Origin: Alopecurus myosuroides
Lineage: Eukaryota; Streptophyta; Magnoliopsida; Poales; Poaceae
Direction of reading: 5' to 3'
DNA: 64,000 bases
Assembly: GCA_028641055.1 (NCBI GenBank)
Contig: CM054062.1
Span: 16,301,639-16,365,638 of the forward strand
A model generated the notes under the pieces. That model saw only the letters and a list, made by a program, of their open reading frames with translations. It was not told the origin of the DNA and made no database searches. This document shows positions 11,157 through 21,277 of this stretch, one piece after another. How positions within the stretch are numbered: position 1 is the stretch's first letter; each line of letters begins with the position of its first letter. Position numbers and translations under genes: made by a program.

Positions 11157-12434
11157 CTATACGCCCCCCTTGGAGCCGTTCTCCACATCAAACACCACGT
11201 CTATAGCTTCTTGAACTTGTCCGGTGGACTTGTTGTAGACTCTATAGGCGTGAGCTTTTGTGGCATAGCCAACAAAGATACCCTCATAAGATTTGGTCTC
11301 AAGCTTTGACAAATGTTTACCTTTCTTGCGAATGAAGCACTTGCAACCAAAGACCTTGAAGTAAGATACGTCTGGTTTCTTGCCCGTGAGAATCTCACAA
11401 GGACTCTTGTTCAAGATCTTGCGGAGATATAACCGATTGGTGGCATGACATGTGGTGGAGACGGCTTCGGCCCAAAAGTTATAAGGAGAAGAGAACTCCG
11501 CAATCATTGTCCTAGCCGCATCCATCAAAGTCCGGTTCTTTCTTTCCGCAACACCATTTTGTTGAGGGGTATAGGGAATGGAATATTGATGAGCAATGCC
11601 CTCTTCACTAATAAAAGCCTCAACAGTATAGTTCTTGAACTCCGAGCCATTATCACTCCGGATGGCCAATATGGAAGCATTGTGTTGGCGCTCCACTAGA
11701 GTGATGAACTCGATGACTCTCTTTTGAGTCTCACTCTTTCTCTTGAAGAAATACACCCAACAATATTTTGAATAATCATCCACAATCACCAAGCAATACT
11801 TATTTCCTCCAAGACTATCATAAGATAGTGGACGAAAGAGATCTAAGTGAATGAGCTCGAGAATTTTTGTGGTGGAGATATTGGTCTTGGTTGGGTGAAG
11901 TTCTCCATGTTGCTTTCCAAAGGCGCAAGAAATACACACACTATCTTTAGCAAACTTAGCCTTGGTTAGTCATAGAACATGAATGCCACTTTGAAGGTCA
12001 TGCAACATTCTCATATTGGTGTGGGCTAACCGGCGATGCCAAAGCCAACCCACATCAACTTTAGCCATTAGGCATGTCGCGGCACACGTGTCTCCTTTAG
12101 AGAAGTCCACTACATACATGTCGTTCTTGACAAACCCAACAAAGGCTACTTTAAGAGTTGTTTCCCAAGTGGCAATCACATTATTTTTATTAAAGAAATT
12201 GGTAAAACCAAAATTTGCAAGTTGAAGAACGGACATCAAGTTAGAACCAAGGGACTCAACAAGGAGAACATTCTCAATTGATAAATAATTTGAGATATCC
12301 ACCTTGCCTCGTCCCAATACCTTAAGTTCGGAATTGTCACCAATAGTGACGCAATTGAGATGAGGTAATGGAGGTTCAAGATTAATCATTGCGTCATTGC
12401 TTTCAGTCATATGTTGGGATGCACCACTATCCAC
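11157..12434 (-). pseudogene. pol: Copia aspartic protease and integrase
   Basis: The upstream piece (12434-11970) begins with the protease active site MDSGASQHMT and continues into the GAG-pre-integrase zinc motif (WHRRLAHTNMRMLHDL). After a frame break at about 11940-11970 the integrase follows: CISCAFGKQHG, the catalytic aspartates in LIHLDLF and RSDNGSEF, and the glutamate in NGVAERKNR, then KVFGCKCFIRKKGKH and the C-terminal GIFVGY segment. All three DDE residues are present in the 260-residue piece, so decay is mainly by frame breaks. Confidence 0.88.
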
Positions 12435-12474
12435 CGTCCATCTACCCGATCCGGAAGCACTTCCCTACAAGAGA

Positions 12475-15084
12475 TCAATTTCTTGATTTAGGTACCCATC
12501 CTTCAATGGGTCCTCTTTTGTTAGTAACAAGGGTCTTAGGAACCCAAATAGTCCAATGATAATCATCACCATAAGAAGTACCAACGTATTTAGCATAAAC
12601 ATGACCATCTCTAGATTTCATGAGAACATAAGAGGGGTTATATTTTCCGCCAAAGTCGTTGTGGGTGATTCTCCCCCTAGAGGTATCACCACCCACCACG
12701 GCGTTGGTCTCCTTCTCCTTGGTAACCTCTCCCTCTTTCACAAAGACAACATTACAAGAGGAAGAGGTGACATTCTTGGTTTTCTTATTTGACTTGGCAA
12801 CAAAGCCAAGCCCTTCCTTCCCTTTCTTAGCTCCTTGAGAGCTTACGACATCATTGAGAATTATCTCTCTTCCTACAATGTTAGTAGTAGTACAAGACGT
12901 AAGCATGATAACAATGCTATTAGAGGAAGATGTCACTTTCTTATTAGATTGTTGAGCTAGAAGCTTATTCCGAGACATGGTGAGTTTGTCATGAATTTCT
13001 TTAAGAGACATGAACTCATTTTCTAGTTTTTCATGATGCTCAACAAGTTTGTCATGAGACATTCCTAGCTTAAACTCCTATTCTTCAAAGATTTTAAGTA
13101 AAGCAAGAGATTTTTCATTATCCTTCCTAAGTTTGGAAACACTAATGGCACATGTCTCCTCTAGACTAGATAATCTCTCTTCAAGAGAGGCTCTCATGGA
13201 TCTCTCTCTTTCTCAAGAGCTTCTACAAGATCATTTCCATTGATCTCATGGACACCGCCATAGCTCTCCAAAGTAATAATGATCTCTTCCTTCTCATCTA
13301 TGAGAGAGTTAGCATCATTAAGTTGCCTCAAGAGGGCCTTTACCTTTTCTTTGGTTTCACCTTCAAGACTACATAACAAAGAGCCTAGATTCTTGGCCTC
13401 CTCGTCATCAACAATGTTTTCAACACAATCCAATAATCAGGGAGAACTAGTAGCAATAGACTTGGAGGTGGAAGATATTACCGTAGTGGATTTTTCCATG
13501 AGACATGTAGGTCAGATCAATGCCTTCTCATTGGGGGATTCAAATAGAGAGACTAATGAAGAGGAAGTCGTAGCTATGGCGACATGGGCCACACCTGCGA
13601 CTTCATCTTCTCCTTCATCTCCAGAGTAGTATGTTTCCCATGTGGGCCCTTCTTGAACATATAGATCCCTTGGGACTCTTCTAGCAAGATTCTTGTTTTG
13701 TGGACCTTTGTTCTTGTCCTTGCGAACAAGCTTGACTTCATTCTCTTATCTTGGCTCAAAAGGACATTCTTTGACAAAGTGGTTTGCACTTCCGCAATTG
13801 TAGCACGTCCTTGGCCGCTCCCCCTTCTTCTTGTAGACCTTGTTTCTTGAAGGTCTAGGAGCACTGAACTTATGAGCCTCCCATCTCTTCCAATAGCCGT
13901 GCATGGAAAGAGCAATACACTTATGAGCACCCTTGTATCTATCTTCATAGTACTCTTCATCCTCATCATCCTCATCAACTTCTTCTATCCGAGCAATCGC
14001 CTTAGACTTCAAGGCAAGGTTGGGTGACTTCCCAACTCCTCTTGAGCGAGCAAGAGCATCATCCGCACTCTTGTGAGATATGGATATAGCTATGAACTCG
14101 CTAAGAACACCAATGGAGTTGAGAGAGTTGTAGTCCGATCTTGTTCGTATGCTAGTGGAGAGGTTCTTCTAGAAAGGAGTTATGGCCTTGACAAACTTCC
14201 TCTTGATCCACTCATCGGAGATTTCCTCTTTTCCAAAGTCCCTCAATTGGTTGCCAAGGGTGACAACTCTTCTATATAGCTCCTCGGGACTTTCATCTTC
14301 AAGCATAACAAAGTTCTCGGACTTGTCAAGAGCCACATCATACTTGGAGGATTGGATGCTAGCATTTCCTTGAAACAAGGTGTCAAGTTTATCCCAAGCC
14401 TCCTTGGCGGTCTTGATACCGTAGATGTGTTCAAGATGTTCTCTTGGGAGAGCCTTTTGGATAGTGACAAGAGCGGTCTTGTTGAGTTGAAATTCAATGT
14501 CATGTCTTGGAGTCAAGTTGCTTGCATCATGAGGGTGGAATCCATGGAGAACACTTCTCCACAAGGCAGTGCAAGATCCTGAAATATGAGACTCCATATC
14601 AAACTTCCAAGAAGAGAATTCGTTAGTGTTAAGCATGGGAGGAAGTCCAACGTTTAGAATGTGTGGCATCGTAGCAATGAGATGAATAGAGTCATAGTTG
14701 GTAGGTGGTGGAACTCTTGAGTTAGACCCCGAACCATTAGCCATTTGAGACTTGGAGCCTTCAGAGCTCCCACCGCTCTTAGCCTTTTTATCGGCTTTTG
14801 CCTTGGCTTTCACCTTGGCTAAAGCAATGTTAGCTTCCATTTCGACGATGTCCGGAATGGAATTATCATCCGAGCTAACATCTTCGGTGGTAGGAGGTGG
14901 TTCCTTAGGCTCCTTGGTTTTCCCCATAATGGCCTCCAACATCTTCTTTATGCAAACCAACACTAGAGCTAACCTTGGACAATTCGGTTTGGATGGTTCC
15001 AACCGTTTCTTGTAGGTTAGTTATAGTGCTGGCCATTTTGGCGATTTCCGGATTAGAACTGTCGAGCTCACTTTCATTTACCAT
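12475..15084 (-). pseudogene. gag: Copia gag with zinc knuckle
   Basis: Structural protein. The probable original start is the ATG at 15084, about 33 nt after the primer-binding site. A frame change near 14960 separates it from the long piece 15002-14169. That piece has the Copia-type gag domain (FSSWKFDMESHI, NKTALVTIQKALP, KTAKEAWDKLDTLFQG, ESPEELYRRVVTLG). A further piece (14012-13746) has the zinc knuckle CYNCGSANHFVKEC. Downstream pieces (13433-13194, 13062-12475) are charged and coiled-coil-like. At least four frame breaks are visible. Confidence 0.83.
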
Positions 15085-15116
15085 TATACTCTTAGGCGGC
15101 TAAGCCCTTAGCAAGA

Positions 15117-15134
15117 GCCGAGGCTCTGATACCA
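15117..15134 (-). other. Primer-binding site, initiator tRNA-Met type
   Basis: On the minus strand this reads TGGTATCAGAGCCTCGGC. Its first 12 bases match the usual plant initiator tRNA-Met primer site. It lies two bases after the LTR terminus. Confidence 0.9.
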
Positions 15135-15136
15135 AT

Positions 15137-16270
15137 TGAAAGTGCATTATGGTCAACTAGAGGGGGGGTGAATAGGTTGACTACCAATTTTTATTCTTTT
15201 CCTTTTAGTTATGGCTAAACAAGATAAAACAAGGTTCTCTAGATGTGCAACTAGGTGAGCAACCTATGTGATACAAGATAAGATACGCAAGGGAAGTAAA
15301 ACGAAAGGTAGAAAGATAAACCACAAGTGTAAACAAGGAGACAAGGATATGTTTTCCGTAGTTCTTTCTCAAGAGAAGTACGTCTACGTTGGAGAGGTGG
15401 GGAGCCACCTAGGCACTCCTCAATAGCACGGTTGTGCACACCTTATTCTCCTTGAGCTTCTCCGGTGAGGGAGATTCTTGTTTCCACTATGAGGTCGACT
15501 TGATGGCGTTGACCAAACCTTTACACGAGGTTGAGGACACTCCACAAGATGGATGGAGGCTCTCAACTAATCCAAAGCTTCTTTGCAACAAGGTGGAAGC
15601 TACAAGCACAAGATCTACTAAGGTTTCTAGGCCTCAAATAGGATTCTAGATCTACTAGGATGTGGTGGATGGATTTGCAATTCCTTTGGTGGAATCACGG
15701 ATCTAGGTCTCCTCTAGCTCTCCACAAAGTTATGGAGGGATTTGGTGGTTGGAGAGGGAGATCTAGGAGGTTGAAGCTTTCACTAATGGCTAGGAGAGGG
15801 AGTGGGCAAAGCTTAGCATTTAAGAGGTTGAAGCTTTAAATACCCCTTCCCCAATCTGGCCGTTGGGCATCCCACGCAGCACCGGAGGCTCCGGTGGTCT
15901 TCAATCACACGCGCTTGCGTGGCTCCATTTCTTCTTCTGTGGAACCCACACTGGCGGAGTTTCCGGTGGACCCGGCGGAGGTTCTGCCCATCGGAGGTTC
16001 CGGTGGGTTCCACCACAGGCTCCGCTCTTATGCACCCAAATGTGTTTTCAGCGGAGGTAGCACCGGAGCCCACGCCCACCTGGTAGCTCAATGGAACTAG
16101 CGGAGGTTATGATGGGTTCCCCACAACCTCTGTTCTTATGCACCTGAAGGTGTTTTTAGCGGAGGTACCACCGGAGGCTCATGCCTGGGATACATTGAGA
16201 ACCAGCAGAGGGGCGGAGGTTCCGGTGGTTTCACCGGAGCCTCCGCTGCATGAAAAACAGTTTCCCAACA
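15137..16270 (-). repeat. 5' LTR of the Copia element (1134 bp)
   Basis: On the minus strand it begins TGTTGGGAAACTG (16270) and ends TGCACTTTCA (15137), just before the primer site. The segment 15870-16250 is packed with short palindrome-prone units such as CGGAGGTTCCGGTGG and GGTACCACCGGAGG. The left end is certain from the primer site. The right end rests on the TG dinucleotide and the change to gag-like sequence beyond it. Confidence 0.72.
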
Positions 16271-16640
16271 TCGTCTTTTCGAGATCTTTCCTTTAGAATA
16301 AACAATGTAAGCCTTTGAGGATATATATTGGGAGTTCTTTGGCATTTTCATACATATCAAATAAATCATGCACAAGTTCTAAAACAGAGGTTAGTATGTT
16401 AGTTATGTTGTCATTAATTATCAAAACAGAAGATGATCTTTCAGCAGCAGCATCATAAGTACTAACACCAGCAAATTGCTCTCTCATAACAAGGTTCAAC
16501 AGGGAAGGCCTTATCTCATAAAAAATCAGTAGTAGGAGCAGGTGGACCAATATGTGTGCTAATAAAATCATTGTTGTTGGTTCTAGTAAAGTCACACAAC
16601 TTAGTGTTCTGAGGAGTAGTCATTTTAAAATGGACTGGGG
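16271..16640 (-). pseudogene. Gag-like N-terminal remnant of an older Gypsy element
   Basis: The minus strand reads EIRPSLLNLVMREQFAG followed by STYDAAAERSSS. This resembles the start of Athila/Sabrina-type gag proteins (pattern IR..L...V...F.G). An upstream piece (16620-16516) has TTPQNTKLCDFTR. The reading frame is cut by the right end of the Copia LTR at 16270. The link to gag is by pattern only. Confidence 0.4.
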
Positions 16641-17795
16641 CCCACAGTTCACTACAGGTGTCTCTCCATAAAAGATAAATAACATGTGTGGTGAACAAAT
16701 TACAGCTGGGCAATTGATAGAAATGAAGGCATAAAGATTACGATGTTATTCATGCGGGCATTACAACAAGATACATAGACCGTCATCCAACTGCATCTAT
16801 GACTAATAATCCACCCTCCGATTATCATCCGAACAAACGTTGGGTATCAAGTTGCAAGCAACAGATAATTGCAGTAAGCAAAGTGTGTAATGTAAACTAA
16901 GCAAACACCGTTGTTTTCTCCCTAATGGCAGCAACACATCCTCCATCCATCACATTTCTGTCACTCGAGCCCAGATGCAAAGGAGGCATGAACCCACTAT
17001 CGAGTATAAATACTCCCTCTTGGAGTTACTAGCATCTACTTGGCCAGAGCATCTACTAACGACAGAGAGCATGCAAGATCATAAATAACATATGCATGAA
17101 GATAAGATGATAGATTGATAATTAGAAGACATAGCATTCAACATTCATCGGATCCAAGCAAACACAACATGTAGCATTACATAAAGATGATCTCGATCAT
17201 GTACGGAAGCTCACGAGATCTAAACATGAGGTACAAAGTGGAGAATACAACCATCTAACTACTGATATGGACCTGTAGTCCAAGGATGAACTACTCACGC
17301 ATCACTTTGGAGGAGGGCATGGTGGTGTAGACCCCTCCGGTGATGAATTCCCCTCCCGGTAGGTTGCCGAGGAGAGCTCCAGAACCCTCCTGATCTCGGG
17401 GTGACGATGACGGCGGCCTCGAGTGTTTCTCGGGACAAAGTGGAATATTTTTAGGGTTGTCGTATCGGGGGGAATAAATAGGCGAAATGGCGATGGTGGT
17501 GGACGCCCGAGGAGCCCACAACACCCCCTATGGCCCCCTCCGGAACTCTTCGGGACTCCGTGGAACCTTCGGGAATTCTAAGACTTCCGGGCTTCGAATT
17601 TTCCAATTTCGAGAATATTTCCAGAACAACTTTTCTGAAACTAAAAACAACGGAAAACATGGAACTGGCTCTGTGGAATCTTGTCAATAGGCTAGTCCCG
17701 TAAATCGACAAAAATGACATAAAGTGTATATCAAACATGTAGGAAATAACATGGATACAACATGGAACATCAGAAATTAAGGATACGTTTATGGC
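16641..17795 (-). repeat. LTR remnant of the TGATACGTCTC family, minus orientation
   Basis: The reverse complement of 17290-17790 aligns by eye along its length with the plus-oriented LTR at 19378-19620 plus 29590-29900. Shared landmarks are TTTCTGATGTTCCATG, GTTTTTAGTTTCAGAA, GGGAGGGGAA and GATGCGTGAGTAGTTCATCC. The TGATACGTCTC start is missing and boundaries are approximate. The two copies face each other. Confidence 0.65.
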
Positions 17796-18030
17796 ATAGC
17801 ACTACCCTTTGGATTATGATTATTCGATGATATGTATCCATCCTTCTGATCATAAGTCCAATGTGGATCTTGAGTAACTGAATATTGATTATGAGGAATA
17901 TCAGTTTCAGTCGGAGTGCACGTATTGGTTAAATATTTGGTTTGAAGCAAGTGCAATTAATCCTGATAACAACTAGGGTAATTTTCATAGATTGTTATAG
18001 AGTTTGCATCTATATCCCACCTGCACGGAT
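17796..18030 (-). pseudogene. Short retroelement coding remnant
   Basis: The minus strand has an open stretch reading TQDPHWTYDQKDGYISS, then a stop at the edge of the neighbouring LTR remnant. The wording and position suggest the coding end of a retrotransposon. I cannot assign a domain. Confidence 0.3.
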
Positions 18031-18540
18031 AGTATGGGCACCTAGAGGGGGGTGAATAGGTGCTACTTCAAATTTTAACTCTTTTTCGATTTAGGCTTGA
18101 CAAAAGGTAAATTCTCTAGATATGCAACTAAGGTGAATTTACCTATATGACAAGCACAACACTAAGCAAGATACAAACACAAATTAAAGGAGAGGGAACG
18201 AGTTAACCGATAACGAAAGCATGCGGAGACAAGGATGTAATCCCAAGTTCCTCCTTTTGAGGGGAGTACGTCTCATTGGAGGGGTGTGAGTTTTGCCACG
18301 AAGGCCTACTCAACTCCACAAAGGCCTCACCCTATTCTTCGATGAGCCTCGCCACAAAGGCCTAGTTCACCTTCCATTATTGATTCCCTTCGAGGCGGTT
18401 ATAGGTCCTTTTACAATGAGCTTGAGGAACACACCCACAACCGAATTGGGGGCTCCCAAGAATCACCAACAATCTTGCTTCAATCAACAAGTAAGCATCA
18501 ATGGAGTCTAGGTTTTCCACAAAGAATCCCTAGACTCATA
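18031..18540 (-). repeat. Fragment of a second Sirevirus-like LTR
   Basis: The motif CTAGAGGGGGGTGAATAGGT at 18041 matches the inner LTR end of the Copia element at 15157 (CTAGAGGGGGGGTGAATAGG). Downstream landmarks recur in the same order (TTCTCTAGATATGCAACTA, GGAGACAAGGAT, GAGTACGTCT). It is a truncated relative in the same orientation. Confidence 0.6.
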
Positions 18541-19377
18541 TCCCTCAAGTGAATAAGGGGGAATGATCTACTGTAATTGTGTAAACAAGTAAATTATCTT
18601 AAGTCTTTTTGCCCTTGATTTATCAGTTAAAGCATAATTGTGTAAACAAAGAGAAGAGGGATGATCTACTGTAACCAATAGAAAGAACGTATTTCAATGG
18701 GATCCGCTCTTGTAAAGTCTAGTTAACGTGTGACATATTGTATTGTCTGTTTGGCATTCGTTGACATAAACATACACCTCTCTAATTTTTTTTCAATACC
18801 TGTGTTTTAATAAAATAAAAAGCTCTAGCACATGAGTTAATCCCTGCTTCCCTCTACGAAGGGCCTTTATTTTACTTTTATGTTGAGTCTTCATCTTCTA
18901 ACTTTATGCACAATTAAGAGAGCACAATTGTCATTCTGAGTATAATGTGCACCGGTCCCAAAGATTGTTATTGATTGAATCATGATATGTTATTACCTGT
19001 TCTCAAATTATTTGTTTCTAGTCACCACTTGAACTTTGAAGGTGTCCTGGCATTTATGTTTTGCTCTTACTTTAAGGACAAGCGGAATACCACTTTTCTA
19101 TGTTGCCTTTATGCTCGAAACAAACACATAACTTTCAAGTGCATTATCATTCATGATCTTTTTCTTGTGTTACTTTTCATGTTGCAACTTGGTTGCTAAG
19201 TTTTATTGTTAGAATTATATCTATCATGCCTATGTTTAGAGTACTATGATCTTATCATACAAATACTTTTACAAATATGATGATCAATATTATGTTGGTA
19301 GCATGACACCTCAGAATTGTTTTTGTTTTTATCGTTCTACCTACTCGAGGACGAGTAGAACTAAGCTTTGGGATGCT
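18541..19377 (+). other. 3' internal region of an older plus-strand Gypsy element
   Basis: AT-rich sequence without a long ORF. It ends in CTCGAGGACGAGTAGAACTAAGCTTTGGGATGCT immediately before an LTR start; the purine-rich AAGCTTTGGGATG is the probable polypurine tract. The same layout precedes TGATACGTCTC LTRs in Triticeae elements as I recall them. Confidence 0.5.
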
Positions 19378-19620
19378 TGATACGTCTCAAACGTATCTAT
19401 AATTTCTGATGTTCCATGTTGTTTTCATGACATTTGCTATATGTTTTCTATACACTTTACATCATTTTAATGGATTTCCTGGGACTAACCTATTAGCAAG
19501 ATGCCACAACGTCAGTTCATGTAATCTGTTGTTTTTAGTTTCAGAACAGTTGTTCTGTAAATATTCTCGGAATTGGACGAAACAAAATCTCAGGGTCTTA
19601 TTTTTCTCTCACGTACACGG
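19378..19620 (+). repeat. LTR of TGATACGTCTC family, left part
   Basis: Starts TGATACGTCTCAAACG and runs to CGTACACGG, where the young Gypsy element was inserted. It continues after that element's target-site copy at 29590. Confidence 0.75.
19616..19620. repeat. Target-site duplication CACGG (left copy)
   Basis: CACGG here is repeated exactly at 29585-29589 on the other side of the element. Confidence 0.95.
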
Positions 19621-20099
19621 TGTCGTGGGATAATCACGGCAGATGTTACCAGGGGTAACTGATCTTGGGGCAAGTCGACACAGGCGTTCGGGAGAGGGTT
19701 TAGCTCAAGAGAAGACATGGTACAACTTGATCTGACAGCCGGCAATCGAAGTCGCCGGATCTCTATTCTTGATACAATAACTCGATTAGGGTTTACACTG
19801 GATACTCGATATCACACGATATTGCTAGGGTTCTTGGATCTCTGCCTAAAACTATACCTGGGGGTCGGTTTATAAAGCACCCGTACCCCCTAGCTTATTC
19901 GGCAAGACACACCTCGGATCCTACCCGGACACGGCGTATTAACCATAACTTTCCTTTACAGTAACCCATAATCCGGGTCATTGGGCCCACAGGCTTGGGC
20001 CTCCATAAGCTTCTTTATTCTTAGCCGAATCCTGCACATCATCCTTCGGGCCGGGTTATTCCTCGGAGCTTGGCATACCGGGTTAGTATCCCCCTGTCA
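19621..20099 (-). repeat. 3' LTR of the young Gypsy element (479 bp)
   Basis: On the minus strand it starts TGACAGGGGGATACT and ends ATCCCACGACA. It is nearly identical to 29108-29584. The purine-rich CTGGGGACTAC immediately upstream on the minus strand (20100-20112) is the probable polypurine tract. Confidence 0.95.
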
Positions 20100-21277
20100 G
20101 TAGTCCCCAGAATAGCCTGGGCTTCACGGATCCCCTTGAAGCGCTTGCTATTCCCTGCAAAGACATAGACCGTACGGGCATATGAGGATCGGGTTGAAAT
20201 GTCTTGATACTCAACTAGGCCTTGCTCCTGAGTGGCCATGTGTTAATCCAAGTTTTCCCTCCAAACACCTTGGTTCAAACTTCTGGGTCCAAACCATAAT
20301 AGCAACGCCAAGATCCTATGCTTGATAACCAATCCCGTCATCGCAGGACGAATCCCCTTCTTTCTTTATCCGGATGCTTTGCTCAATACTTGGCGCACAT
20401 CTCGTAGAAACTTTAAATAAATAGCCGTTTACCCCCACAATTTCCGGCCTCCACTCACCGAACCAGGCTCATCCATTTGCACTATAAAAAAGCTCCTTAG
20501 GGGTGGCTCGAACCCTAACGGCTCATTTCCCCCATTCCATTCTTCTCTTCCCCTGAGCTCTCCTTCTCCCTGAGCGTCACCACGGAAGCTCCGCGCACGT
20601 CACCGGAGCCCGTCGCCCGGAGGTTACGCTCCGCCACCGCTCGCCCCGCGCCGCCGCCAAGATCCGCCGGCGCATCCTCATCCGGCCCACCAAGATCCGC
20701 GAAGGGACACCGGGCCTGCGCCATCTGCCTCCGCAAGGCTTCACTCAGATTGCCTCCGGTAAACCTTTTGCACCCACTAATTTGCCCTTACAGCCTTTAA
20801 TTTCTTCCTCAGATTAGATCTAGATCAGTCCGCCTCAAATTTCTTGACTAGGCCGAATTTGGCTATCCGTAGTCTCTTTAGCTCGCGTATAGGATAAGGC
20901 GCATGCTCCAATCCACTCTCCTACTGCCCACAATCATTACCCTTGCCACAAATTTGAAAATAGAACTTCCAATCCAGACTCGAACTACTCGAGATTTCCG
21001 CCTTGGCATCAGTCACCCGGCGGGACCACTTCTTTTTAGTTCCTTCTATTCACGTTTGGCGCTTAAGCCATTGTCCGCTATATTCAAAAAGCTTCTTCAC
21101 CGTTTGGATCCCATAATTTTCACCATAACACTTGACACCCGGAACTTTCGAACTTAGCTCTGCAGTCTATCACCCGGAACTCATACCATACCTCAATATT
21201 ATCCGGCCTATACTTAGCCGGCTCGCAACTTCCATGTCTTAATTTCCATCTTACTTTGTACTCTGCAGGTCAGCCAT
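20100..21277 (+). promoter_or_regulatory. Promoter and leader region of the antisense gene
   Basis: Between the 3' LTR and the antisense ATG there is no protein-coding signal. 20100-20480 holds the polypurine tract and promoter side. 20490-20758 is a GC-rich leader. 20759-21268 reads as an intron. The last nine bases before the ATG form the rest of the leader. Confidence 0.45.
20483..20490 (+). promoter_or_regulatory. Candidate TATA box for the antisense gene
   Basis: CTATAAAAAA lies in a promoter-like setting (CCATTTGCACTATAAAAAAGC, then a C/T-rich leader with AACCCTAA) about 790 bp upstream of the antisense ATG. A leader intron of 510 bp is predicted at 20759-21268 (donor CCG/GTAAAC, acceptor CTGCAG/GTC). 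Confidence 0.55.

Larger units (their letters stand above)
9376..16270 (-). mobile_element. Sirevirus/Maximus-like Copia retrotransposon, 3' part displaced by the Gypsy insertion
   Basis: On the minus strand: LTR (16270-15137), initiator-Met tRNA primer-binding site, gag with a zinc knuckle, aspartic protease, integrase, reverse transcriptase and the start of RNase H. The order protease-integrase-RT-RNase H defines Copia. The RT block ([26 protein letters not shown]) resembles SIRE1/Opie/Maximus elements as I remember them. The rest of RNase H and the 3' LTR lie left of the window. Many stops and frameshifts make this an old copy. Confidence 0.87.

Noticed and set aside
15870..16250. Evenly spaced short repeats that could suggest a CRISPR-like array
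   Set aside because: Units are 10-17 bp, imperfect and palindromic, inside an LTR of a plant element. There are no spacers of constant length.
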